Source: Kamptonema formosum PCC 10802
GTDB taxonomy: Bacteria; Cyanobacteriota; Cyanobacteriia; Cyanobacteriales; Oscillatoriaceae
Assembly (NCBI RefSeq): GCF_000332335.1
Contig: NZ_KB235949.1
Location: 108,830-172,829 of the forward strand
Direction: 5' to 3'
DNA length: 64,000 bases
Within the stretch, counting starts at the first letter, position 1. Each line of letters starts with the position of its first letter. A program made the position numbers and the translations under genes. The notes under the pieces were generated by a model. The model searched no databases. It was not told the DNA's origin and was given only the letters and a program-made list of their open reading frames with translations. Shown here piece after piece: positions 53,697-62,040 of the stretch.

Positions 53697-56282
53697 ATGA
53701 GTGTGACATCAAGAATGAAAGGCTGGATGCCCTTTATGGCGTGGGGGATTCCAGCCGCGTACTTTTTCCTGGCCTTCTTGCAAATGCCGGTGGGAATGGC
53801 CAAAGGTTTAGACCCCTCTTGGACTTATGCGATCGGTCGCGCTGCCGCCGAAAAACTTATCTTTGGCAAAGACATTATATTCACTTGCGGGCCTTTTGGA
53901 TACCTGGCTGTTTTTGGACTGGCCTTAAAGCAGCACTTTTTTTCGGTAGTCGGGTTTCATGTGGCCGTCCACTTAATATTTTGCGGGCTGGCTGTTGCGA
54001 AGCTAAGGAAGCTGAAACAGCCATTACAAAAGGTGTTAGTAGCGCTCAGCCTGACCGTACCCTTTCTGCTGGGAATCTCAATTTTTGAATACGAACTGAT
54101 CTACACCTTTTTAATTGTCCTGTCTTTCGACAGCCTGTGGGAGCGAAAGTCAGTCAGATGGGCGGCTGTGGGACTGGGAGGCATTGCCGGCTTTTGTTTG
54201 CTGACCAAGTTTACTATCGGAATTTACACCCTTGGCTCGCTGATTTTGCTGTTAGGGGCTAATTGCTACAGCGCTCTCAAATCCAAATCCGACAGGCTGA
54301 TTAGCTTTTTGGCTGTCACCGATGCCTTACTGGCAGCCATCTCTGTTGCCTTCATATTTTTAAACCCCAACCCCAAAATAAGCCTGAAAGAGGTACTCCT
54401 GTGTCTGTTTTTTGCCGGCATGATTGGGGCAGTCACTTGGCTGGTGCAGAAACGAATCCTTCTTCCCTTTATCGCGGATGTAGCAAAAAAAGCTAAGAAG
54501 AGAGCGCCGGGATTAGTCTCAGCAGTGCGCCGGCTAGGCTGGAAGGGAGGATTTTATGTCTCCTACTGTTTGTTCCTGAGCGTAACAGTTTTGTATTCCT
54601 CGCCCTCACTGGCAGCTTATATAAGAGGCTGTCTGGAAATTTCAGAGGGGTATTCCAGCGCCATGAGTATAGTAGGATCTAGCTGGGAGCTTGGATTGGC
54701 GGTTTCTGAATTAATTTTGGTATCAATCCTTCTCATCTTAATAGCCAGAGAAGGAAATCTGGGCTGGGCTCTGGTTCTTGGGTTTGTTTTGGCGCTAGCC
54801 TTTAAACATGGGTTTGTCCGCAGCGGGCTTCACGCTGCTAGTTTTATCCGCTTCACCCCCATCATCGTTTGGCTGTGTTGGGAAAAACTTAAAACAGTGC
54901 GCTTTCAAAAGCTCTCAAATTTGGCGCACGGTTACGTCCTAATCCTGGCTCTCGCCTACCTGACTGTGAATCTGGGGGTATTCATCCCTTACGTTCAGGC
55001 GTTAACGCCGGCGAGAGTGGGGGCGCAGCTGTCATCCCTCCTCAATCTCAAGGCGTTTCAGTCCAGTTTGAATGAAATTAGTGCCGCAGATTTAGCTCAA
55101 ATCAAGCTGCCCGAAAAGGCGATCCGTCTGGTGGGAAACAAAGCAATAGACATTGTTCCCTGGGAAGTCTTGCTAGCAGAGGCCAATCAACTGAATTGGA
55201 AACCCAGACCTGTTTTCCAGTCTTACTCAGCTTACACGCGCTTTCTGGACAGCGCCAACTATAAGAGTCTGTCCTCCGCGCCGAGAGACTACATCTTTTA
55301 TAACTTCACCTCGATTGATGGCCGGCACCCTTTCTTTGACGAGCCTGAAACATTTTTCTACATTTTGTGCAACTATGAAGTCTCCCCGAAACTGCCTGAG
55401 TTTATCAATATGCCAGGTCTGTCCAATCTGACGATCCTGTCAAGGCGCAAGTCCAGTATCTGTTCCGCCCTTCCCGGAAGCAAAACAATCTCAATTCCTT
55501 GGAACACGCCCCAGCCTTTGGAAAAGAGCGAGGGCTCGATAGTTCGCGCCGCAATTAAGTTCGAGTATTCCACGTTTGGCAAACTCTATAAAACCCTCTT
55601 CCGAGTGCCGCCGGTTACGGTGGAGGTCACTGACATGAATAATGTTAGCTGGATTGCCAGACTTCTTCCAGGGAATTCAGAAAACGGCGTCCTCATCAGT
55701 CACCTGCCTCAAGACGCTCTTGAAGCCTTCTCGCTGTTTCAAGGAGAATTACCTAGTCCGGTGAAAAGCTTTAGCTTTTCGACAAGAAATCCTTTTCTCT
55801 TTAAATCCAATATCCAGATAAGCTTTGTCTCCTACAATCTGGCCAGCGTCCAGCCCCCACCTATCTCACTAGAACAAATTTCATCTCGGCTGAGTGCGCT
55901 CAAGTTCCTCCCCAAGCCGACTGCGGACTTAAAGGGATTTCTGGACACCCGAAACACAAAGAAGGATAAGCCTTTTAGAAAAGGCGACACCATTTCGCTG
56001 TCTGGATGGGCGACTCGGAAATCAGTCAAAGGACAGACGAATTTTGTTTTGCTAACCTATGGAAAGGATAACAAGCCGGTCGGCGTTACGACAATTCACT
56101 TACCCCGCCCAGATGTTGCGCAAGCGCTTCAAAGCAGCGCTTACAGCAACGCTGGCTGGAAGATTGACTTGAAGGCGGAAATTATGCCAAAGGGAACTCA
56201 CAATCTCAAAGCCTGGATTTACAAGCCGGCAAGCCATTCCGCTGTACCGCTGACAGGGGTGTACCGCGTTGAGATTCGTTAA
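53697..56282 (+). CDS. Large polytopic membrane protein with C-terminal soluble domain
   Basis: The 861-residue protein has about twelve helices up to residue 440, then a long extracytoplasmic region. The final 110 residues (FRKGDTISLSGWATR, RPDVAQALQSSAYSNAGWKI, HNLKAWIYKPA) resemble the end of the membrane protein at 62041 (SPDVAKALNSSRYAKARWAV, TAIKAWVYD). No catalytic motif is certain. A surface-polysaccharide role is inferred from this shared domain and the convergent operon. Confidence 0.75.
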   Translation: MSVTSRMKGWMPFMAWGIPAAYFFLAFLQMPVGMAKGLDPSWTYAIGRAAAEKLIFGKDIIFTCGPFGYLAVFGLALKQHFFSVVGFHVAVHLIFCGLAVAKLRKLKQPLQKVLVALSLTVPFLLGISIFEYELIYTFLIVLSFDSLWERKSVRWAAVGLGGIAGFCLLTKFTIGIYTLGSLILLLGANCYSALKSKSDRLISFLAVTDALLAAISVAFIFLNPNPKISLKEVLLCLFFAGMIGAVTWLVQKRILLPFIADVAKKAKKRAPGLVSAVRRLGWKGGFYVSYCLFLSVTVLYSSPSLAAYIRGCLEISEGYSSAMSIVGSSWELGLAVSELILVSILLILIAREGNLGWALVLGFVLALAFKHGFVRSGLHAASFIRFTPIIVWLCWEKLKTVRFQKLSNLAHGYVLILALAYLTVNLGVFIPYVQALTPARVGAQLSSLLNLKAFQSSLNEISAADLAQIKLPEKAIRLVGNKAIDIVPWEVLLAEANQLNWKPRPVFQSYSAYTRFLDSANYKSLSSAPRDYIFYNFTSIDGRHPFFDEPETFFYILCNYEVSPKLPEFINMPGLSNLTILSRRKSSICSALPGSKTISIPWNTPQPLEKSEGSIVRAAIKFEYSTFGKLYKTLFRVPPVTVEVTDMNNVSWIARLLPGNSENGVLISHLPQDALEAFSLFQGELPSPVKSFSFSTRNPFLFKSNIQISFVSYNLASVQPPPISLEQISSRLSALKFLPKPTADLKGFLDTRNTKKDKPFRKGDTISLSGWATRKSVKGQTNFVLLTYGKDNKPVGVTTIHLPRPDVAQALQSSAYSNAGWKIDLKAEIMPKGTHNLKAWIYKPASHSAVPLTGVYRVEIR

Positions 56283-56290
56283 GCCGGTGA

Positions 56291-56350
56291 ATCCCCTCGT
56301 TCCCAGGCTCCGCCTGGGAACGCCCGTTTGGAGGCTCTGCCTCCTTTCGA
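56291..56350. repeat. Double palindrome, inverse of 48816-48866
   Basis: GTTCCCAGGCTCCGCCTGGGAAC followed by GGAGGCTCTGCCTCC. It lies between convergent genes and may terminate both. Confidence 0.8.
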
Positions 56351-56438
56351 CCACATGCCGATTAAAAGCTTAACAGCTTATAAGCAGGTGAACCGAGGTT
56401 ATGGGGTGCGTTACGCTTCGCTAACGCACCCTACTTTC

Positions 56439-57311
56439 CTAGCGGAAGAAATGGAGATTTCCGTAGAAAATCACTAAGTAGCTGATCAGCCAGATGACAA
56501 TGCTCAATTTGATGCGACTGTCTTGCAGCAGAATCCGATCCGGTTCCTCAGCACCGGCTCGCACCATCACCAGATGTTTGTAGTGCATGATGGCGTAGTG
56601 CACAACCGGCACCGTCACAACCAGAGAGGGATTCTTCCCAGAAGTGGCGGTAAACAGCGCATAGCACATCACCGTCATAGTGGCGGTGCTGTTCACCAAA
56701 GAATCCAAATAGGGTACAGTGTAGTGGGACAAAACCGGCCTTTGGCTGTTTTCTTTATCCCCCAAATCGAACAGTTCGCACCTCCTTTTAGCAAACCCCA
56801 AAAATAGCGCCAGGAAAGAAGTGCAAAGCGCAATCCACGCCGTCGGTGTGTCGCCCAGCGCGTAAACACCGGCTAGCAGTCGCAGCACAAACCCAACAGC
56901 AATGCAGCTGACATCCAGCAGGGGCAAGTGTTTCAGCTTCAGCGAGTAGGCGAAATTGACGGCAACATAGAGGGCGAGACACGCCAGTGTTGCCATCCCA
57001 AAATAATAAGCCCCAGTCAAAGCGACTAGGGCGAGAAAGAGGGCGATAGAACCTGCAGCGCTGACGCTGACTTTTCCACTGGCGAGGGGGCGAAACCGCT
57101 TTTTTGGGTGCTGGCGATCTCGCTCTATATCCTGAATGTCGTTGAAAATATACATGGCTGAGGCAGCAGCGGAAAAAATTGCCACCACCGCGAAGGCTGT
57201 GACAGTGGCAGCCGGTTGGAATAGCCGCCCACCAAAAATCACCCCCGCCAGACAGAATAGATTTTTCGTCCACTGGTGCGGGCGCAGCAATTTTATGATA
57301 TGCGGAGTCAC
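56439..57311 (-). CDS. UbiA-family prenyltransferase, decaprenyl-phosphate phosphoribosyltransferase-like
   Basis: A 290-residue protein with nine helices. It has the aspartate-rich motif IFNDIQDIERDRQHPKKRFR, with the HPxKRxRP continuation I associate with decaprenyl-phosphate 5-phosphoribose synthase (Rv3806c type) rather than quinone prenyltransferases, and a second Asp motif near LLDVSCIAVGF. The product would be polyprenyl-phospho-pentose. The start is GTG 57311, overlapping the SMR stop as GTGA; this is the last gene of the operon. Confidence 0.85.
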   Translation of the reverse strand: MTPHIIKLLRPHQWTKNLFCLAGVIFGGRLFQPAATVTAFAVVAIFSAAASAMYIFNDIQDIERDRQHPKKRFRPLASGKVSVSAAGSIALFLALVALTGAYYFGMATLACLALYVAVNFAYSLKLKHLPLLDVSCIAVGFVLRLLAGVYALGDTPTAWIALCTSFLALFLGFAKRRCELFDLGDKENSQRPVLSHYTVPYLDSLVNSTATMTVMCYALFTATSGKNPSLVVTVPVVHYAIMHYKHLVMVRAGAEEPDRILLQDSRIKLSIVIWLISYLVIFYGNLHFFR

Positions 57312-57661
57312 GCTCGTGACATAATAATCATGCCGGCTAGAATCGTTCCTAATCCCACCCATTGAGTCACCCCCAGACGCTCTCCAAAAAACCAGCTTCC
57401 GCCCATGGCAATCAAGCCAAATCCGATGCCGGCAAACACGGGATATGCCGCTGAAACCGGCAATTTCTCCAGCGCTTTCGCAAACAGCACCAAGTTAATT
57501 CCATACACGAGTACCGCCCCGATGAACCAGGGCGAGAACAGCAAGGAAATTAAGCCGGGATCGGGGGCTTCCAAGCGCGAACGTTTCAGCAGTAAACTCC
57601 CAATGCAATTGTTCACCGCCGCCGCCAGCAGAAATCCCCACGCCACCCAAGTCGCATTCAT
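57308..57661 (-). CDS. Small multidrug-resistance (SMR/EamA-like) membrane protein
   Basis: The 117-residue protein has four helices and the pattern LEKLPVSAAYPVFAGIGFG, ending GWFFGE-like WFFGERLGVTQWVGLGTILAG. It resembles EmrE/ArnE-type dimeric transporters. In this operon a lipid-linked sugar flippase is more likely than drug export (inference). It is translationally coupled to the UbiA gene by a GTGA overlap. Confidence 0.87.
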   Translation of the reverse strand: MNATWVAWGFLLAAAVNNCIGSLLLKRSRLEAPDPGLISLLFSPWFIGAVLVYGINLVLFAKALEKLPVSAAYPVFAGIGFGLIAMGGSWFFGERLGVTQWVGLGTILAGMIIMSRA

Positions 57662-57679
57662 CTCATTCTCCCCGCCTGA

Positions 57680-58708
57680 CTAGGAAAGTTGCTTCAAAAC
57701 CCATAACAGTTTCTCTTTTACCGGACGCCGGTGAGGTGATTTTGCCTTTTCAGCCGCTAGCTTATCATAGTTTTGCCTGAACCAGTCGTAGCTCTCGCGG
57801 AACATCTCATCATTGGAGTATTTCGGCTTCCAGCCCAACTTCAGTAACGGCGTCACATCAAAATGGAACGCTTTGTGATACGTCAGGTAGTGCCAGGGCG
57901 CTAAGGGACTTAAACCCAACCAGTCTAGCACTGTCAAGGTGCCGATTGCCAGCCACGCCGGCACACTTTTAACTTTTGAATCCGTGCCGGCGTAATCAAT
58001 CAGATTCTCTAATCCCCCTCGCAGCGTGCCGTATCTGTCTGTGCCGACATTGTAAATCCCCGGCTTGCCCAAGTCCAGGGCTAGCATGTAGGCATCCATC
58101 AAGTCCAGGGCGTGAACAAACTGAAACTCGACATTGCCGGTGCCGGTGACATAAACGTTTCTTCCCTCTTGAATCCACTCAAACAAGATTTGAAAAATCC
58201 CCAGTCTCCCCTCCCCCAGAATCGTGCGCGGGCGGATTACAATCAGTGGCATACCGGCTTTTTCGCAAATCTCGCGCACCGCCAACTCACCGGCTAACTT
58301 GCCCCTCCCGTAAATTTCTATGGGGTTAGTAGGAGTCTCGCTGGTAATCGGGCAACTTTTCGGAGCGCCAAAAATCGCGCTCGAACTCATGTGAATAAAA
58401 CTCTTCACCCCCGCCCGCACAGCTTCTTCCGCCGCAATGCGACTCCCTTCGACATTCACTTCCCAAAATTTTCCGCCCGACTTTGTGAGGGGAACCAGCG
58501 CCACATTGTGGTGGACAATATCGGCACCCCGCATCGCCGCCGCCACACCGGCGCGATCGCGGATATCGCAATGAATAAATTCTATCTCCTGCGGACGAGT
58601 CGGATCTTCCCAGATATCGAGGATTTTCACCTCCTCGCCCCGCTCCCAGAGACGCCTAGCAATCAGATTCCCCAAAAATCCCGAACCGCCGGTAACTAAA
58701 TGCTTCAT
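57680..58708 (-). CDS. NAD-dependent epimerase/dehydratase 1
   Basis: A 342-residue extended SDR: nucleotide motif VTGGSGFLGNLIARRL at the N-terminus, HMSSSAIFG and the catalytic IYGRGKLAGE (Tyr-x-x-x-Lys). ATG 58708 is preferred; ten further upstream codons are open. The C-terminus ends in basic residues. Such enzymes epimerise or reduce nucleotide- or lipid-linked sugars, or oxidise sterol-like alcohols. Confidence 0.87.
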   Translation of the reverse strand: MKHLVTGGSGFLGNLIARRLWERGEEVKILDIWEDPTRPQEIEFIHCDIRDRAGVAAAMRGADIVHHNVALVPLTKSGGKFWEVNVEGSRIAAEEAVRAGVKSFIHMSSSAIFGAPKSCPITSETPTNPIEIYGRGKLAGELAVREICEKAGMPLIVIRPRTILGEGRLGIFQILFEWIQEGRNVYVTGTGNVEFQFVHALDLMDAYMLALDLGKPGIYNVGTDRYGTLRGGLENLIDYAGTDSKVKSVPAWLAIGTLTVLDWLGLSPLAPWHYLTYHKAFHFDVTPLLKLGWKPKYSNDEMFRESYDWFRQNYDKLAAEKAKSPHRRPVKEKLLWVLKQLS

Positions 58709-59005
58709 GTATTCCTGTCCAACCTCCACCAACACCACTTGCGAACATCATACAGCAGCGCCGCACATTTGTAAAGAAGCTGAACCAAATTTTTCTTGCT
58801 CCTTTCCTGGCGATTGGAAATCGCGGCTATACAGACGAAGCCCGCCTTCGCGGGCTAATAGAATAGCGAGACTCTCAAAATCTGCGCAGTTCCCCTCGTT
58901 CCGGGGCGGGCACGGGGACCCGCCCCTACAGCCTGGGAACTAGGCTCGATCAGCTCTGCCTCCTTTCAAGAAACAAGCTGATTACAAGCCTAACATATTA
59001 GCAGC
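58709..59005. other. Spacer inside the operon with repeats
   Basis: A GATTGGAAATCGCGGCTAT repeat (58810-58858) and a degraded GTTCCCAGG-type palindrome (58888-58970) lie between the two epimerase genes. No gene seen. Confidence 0.6.
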
Positions 59006-60076
59006 TCAGTTAGCATCAATCCCCCCGTATTTCTCAAACACCCAGCGCAGACTGCGCCGCATTCCTTCTTCTAGCGCTATTTTTGGCTCATAGCCCAGAT
59101 CCCGCCGCGCTTTGGCAATCGAGCACGCAATCGTTTTATTCATCTCCGACAGGACATGAATTTTCTGATTGTACAGTCCTGCCCCCTGCATTAAAGCATC
59201 CACAACTAGCGCAATCTCACTGGCAATTCCTGGCAGCCTCAATCGCTTGTGCGCGCACTTCTGCCCAAATTCATTGTCTAACAAACGCTCCACGGTGTCA
59301 ATAATCTCGTTCATGGAGTAAGGGCGATCGTCTGCAATCCAGTAAATCTGACCGGCGGCTTTTTCACTCACGCCGGCAAGCAGCAGCCCTTGACAGAGAT
59401 TGTCGATATATGCCATCGATCGCAGATTATTCCCACTCCCCACAATTGGCCCTTTCCCATTGCGAATCATACGGAAGAACAGGGTTTGCCGGGGTGGCTG
59501 GTTGGGGCCATAAAACCAGGGCGCACGAATAAGAACAGTTTCAATTTTACCAGATTCCTGGCGCTCTTTCACTGCCAATTCCATCAGCATTTTCGAGCGC
59601 CCGTAATTCATGTAAGGGTTATAGGGCGAGGTTTCATCAAAGAGGTGATCGGGATGGGGGTTGCAGCCGCAGGGAGAGTTGGAAGAAACCGCAACAGCCC
59701 GCTTAACACCGGCATGAATGGCAGCCTCCAGCAGATTTTTCGTCCCCCCTACATTCACCTGATAGAACTCTGCCACCCTTTGCGGGTGGATAATACCGGC
59801 AGTGTGGAACAGTATAGCGCCCCTCGCCCCCTCGCAGAAGCGCTCGCAATCTTTCGGCTTGCGCAAGTCGCCGGTGACGACTTCAATGCGTTCGGAAATG
59901 CTTTTGAGGCGGGAACCATCCTGTTGCGGTAAAATCAGACAGCGAATCCGCAGATTCTCAGCCGGCTGGCTTAACCCCTTGCAATCCGCCAACCCCTTAA
60001 CCAAAGCCTCAACCAAGCTAACACCCAGCCAGCCAAAAGCGCCGGTAACTAACACCAAATCTGTGCTAAAATCCAT
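59006..60076 (-). CDS. NAD-dependent epimerase/dehydratase 2
   Basis: A 356-residue extended SDR with LVTGAFGWLGVSLVEAL, HTAGIIHP, SSNSPCG and catalytic YMNYGRSKMLMEL. It differs clearly from its neighbour at 57680 (3-beta-hydroxysteroid-dehydrogenase-like in feel). The GMC gene stops 3 bases before its ATG, so they are one transcript. It could be the reductase that completes an epimerisation begun by the GMC oxidase (inference). Confidence 0.87.
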   Translation of the reverse strand: MDFSTDLVLVTGAFGWLGVSLVEALVKGLADCKGLSQPAENLRIRCLILPQQDGSRLKSISERIEVVTGDLRKPKDCERFCEGARGAILFHTAGIIHPQRVAEFYQVNVGGTKNLLEAAIHAGVKRAVAVSSNSPCGCNPHPDHLFDETSPYNPYMNYGRSKMLMELAVKERQESGKIETVLIRAPWFYGPNQPPRQTLFFRMIRNGKGPIVGSGNNLRSMAYIDNLCQGLLLAGVSEKAAGQIYWIADDRPYSMNEIIDTVERLLDNEFGQKCAHKRLRLPGIASEIALVVDALMQGAGLYNQKIHVLSEMNKTIACSIAKARRDLGYEPKIALEEGMRRSLRWVFEKYGGIDAN

Positions 60077-60079
60077 ATC

Positions 60080-61549
60080 CTACAGCTTCCCTAAAAATTT
60101 CAGCGCATTTCGCCGCGCAATCGCCATAATCGAACCCTGTGGGTTCACCCCCGGAGCTGAACACAGCAAACTCGCATCAGCAATATAAAGATTCTTGAAT
60201 CCGTGAACCCTCCCAAAAGAATCCGTTGCGCACCGCTGTTTATTTTCCCCCATCGGACAGCTCGAAAACACATGCACCGTCATTAAATTTGTGCGGGACA
60301 CCGGCATATCGGGGAGCTGGGCAATATCAGCCGGCTGCCTGAATATTTGCCCTTGAGTAATGCTGGGATAGAGCGCCACCGCACCGGCTTCAAACAGCAG
60401 CAGCGAAAGCTTTTGCAGCGCCTCCGACAAATCTTTCAAATCCTGTTGTGTGAGCCGGTAGCGCACCAGCGGATCGCCAAACCCTGGCAGGCAGCGGACA
60501 GAACCGAAACCCTCTCCTGCAATCATAGCATAATAAATCGCCATTTTTTGCCAAGCTTTATCAACCTCACCGGCACAATTGGGGCGATCGTTCATTGCCA
60601 GAGCCAGGTAAGCCGGCGAACTGATAGAACAGCCAAAGCTAAATCTGGGCGCGAACTCTTTGACTTGATGCACCGGCACCCCCATATCCGCTGAATTCAC
60701 CTCCTCCGGAAATCGCGCAATTACCTTAACAGACGGGTGCATCTGCAAAGAATTGCCAATGTTTGTCGCGATACCGCTGCGCCGCAGCAGTGCCGGTGTT
60801 TGAATCGCACCCCCACAGACAAACAAAGTATCAGCTTTAATTTGCACCGGGCGAGATTCAGCAAACTCACTTTTGAGAATCCACTGATTTCCCGCTTGGC
60901 GAATTGACTTCACTCGCGTATTTGCCAGCAGCTTGCACCCCGCCTGCAGCGCCCTGGGAATAAACGTTTTCGTCATCGATTGCCGCGTTCCATTCTGCGC
61001 AGCTATTGTATCCCCCGATTCCTCGTATTTAAACCAGCGCGGCACTTCCAAAGATTGCCATCCCAGACGCACAGCACCTTCATGCAGCTTCAGAGAAGCA
61101 GCCGGTGCCTCACCCGGAAGATAGCAGACACTCACATCTTTTTCGCAAGCCTCAAAGTGCGGCAGCAAATCCGCTTCATCGAGAGCGTCCACCTCAAATT
61201 CTTTCTGCCATTTCTCCAGAATTTCCGGTGGTGTGCGGTGATAGAGTCCGCTATTGATTTCGCTTCCGCCGCCGGCGCACCGCCCCTCAACGTACTGAAT
61301 TTTTGGCGTTCCAAACGCTGCAGTAATCCCGCCATTGCGATACTTCTGCACCATCTCTTCCCGCGAAAAAGGCGTGCAGGATTCCAGCGGCAAATAGGAG
61401 CCTTCTTCTATTAAAATCACATCCCGACCGGCTTCCGCCAGCAAACAAGCCGTAATTGCGCCGCCCGGCCCAGAACCAACCACAGCAATTTCGCATCTCA
61501 GCTGCGCCGGCGGATTGGCGATAACATTGGAATTGGTAGATTCAGACAT
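60080..61549 (-). CDS. GMC family FAD-dependent oxidoreductase
   Basis: The 489-residue enzyme has the FAD dinucleotide motif EIAVVGSGPGGAITACLLAE near residues 20-39, CAGGGSEINSGLYHR (second GMC motif) and the C-terminal HVFSSCPMGENK and GVNPQGSIMAIARRN bearing the active-site His/Asn. It oxidises an alcohol. In the operon it could act on a lipid-linked sugar C2-OH. It is shorter than fungal oxidases. Confidence 0.88.
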   Translation of the reverse strand: MSESTNSNVIANPPAQLRCEIAVVGSGPGGAITACLLAEAGRDVILIEEGSYLPLESCTPFSREEMVQKYRNGGITAAFGTPKIQYVEGRCAGGGSEINSGLYHRTPPEILEKWQKEFEVDALDEADLLPHFEACEKDVSVCYLPGEAPAASLKLHEGAVRLGWQSLEVPRWFKYEESGDTIAAQNGTRQSMTKTFIPRALQAGCKLLANTRVKSIRQAGNQWILKSEFAESRPVQIKADTLFVCGGAIQTPALLRRSGIATNIGNSLQMHPSVKVIARFPEEVNSADMGVPVHQVKEFAPRFSFGCSISSPAYLALAMNDRPNCAGEVDKAWQKMAIYYAMIAGEGFGSVRCLPGFGDPLVRYRLTQQDLKDLSEALQKLSLLLFEAGAVALYPSITQGQIFRQPADIAQLPDMPVSRTNLMTVHVFSSCPMGENKQRCATDSFGRVHGFKNLYIADASLLCSAPGVNPQGSIMAIARRNALKFLGKL

Positions 61550-61562
61550 TTTAGAATTCCCC

Positions 61563-61612
61563 GGCGGTTGAAACCGCAGCTACACAAACAAAACCCGCCT
61601 GTGCGGGTTTTC
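61563..61612. repeat. Diverged copy of the GATTGGAAATCGCGG repeat
   Basis: GGCGGTTGAAACCGCAGCTA then AAACCCGCCTGTGCGGGTTT, directly upstream of the GMC gene start. Confidence 0.7.
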
Positions 61613-61624
61613 AGATTCTAGCTC

Positions 61625-62035
61625 TTATTTTAGTCCGCGAAGGCGGACTTCGTTTGTATAGCCGCGATTTCCAATCGCCGGGTAGCTGGAATACCAGCAG
61701 AATATCACTAAACTCTCATAAAAGCGCATCAAATCCCGGCAAAATCCAAAAGACGAATTTTTCCAGGATTCAATCTGACGCCACCGAACTGCGTGAGGCT
61801 GCCGGTGGAAAAGAGCGCCTCCCCGCCCAATGCCCCACAGGTCAAAAATCAGGGTGAGCACCGCCACCGGCAGCCGCAGGAAGTCAGGCATCCGCCGGTA
61901 CTGCCCGAGGACAAATCGCACTACTTCATTATGCGGAAAATCCTCTGCTAAGTCAACCGGCTGGCAGTTCTGGTGGATGATTGAGTAGCAGAGTGCGGAA
62001 ACGGTGGATTGGAAACTCCGTGAGATGCCCAACAT
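61625..62035 (-). CDS. Small protein partner of the GMC oxidoreductase (136 residues)
   Basis: From ATG 62035 the protein begins MLGISRSFQSTVSALCYSII and has a conserved-looking MPDFLRLPVAVLTLIFDLWG segment and a helical RDLMRFYESLVIF. It resembles short proteins or domains that accompany GMC oxidoreductases, but I cannot name the family. The last about 17 residues (AIGNRGYTNEVRLRGLK) are encoded by an inverted genomic repeat, so the native C-terminus has been replaced. It is 5 bases after the GT-C-like gene. Confidence 0.7.
   Translation of the reverse strand: MLGISRSFQSTVSALCYSIIHQNCQPVDLAEDFPHNEVVRFVLGQYRRMPDFLRLPVAVLTLIFDLWGIGRGGALFHRQPHAVRWRQIESWKNSSFGFCRDLMRFYESLVIFCWYSSYPAIGNRGYTNEVRLRGLK
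61631..61680. repeat. Inverted GATTGGAAATCGCGG repeat inside a coding end
   Basis: The complement reads CGGCGATTGGAAATCGCGGC then a CGCCTTCGCGG hairpin. It provides the C-terminal codons of the 136-residue gene. Confidence 0.8.
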
Positions 62036-62040
62036 TTTCA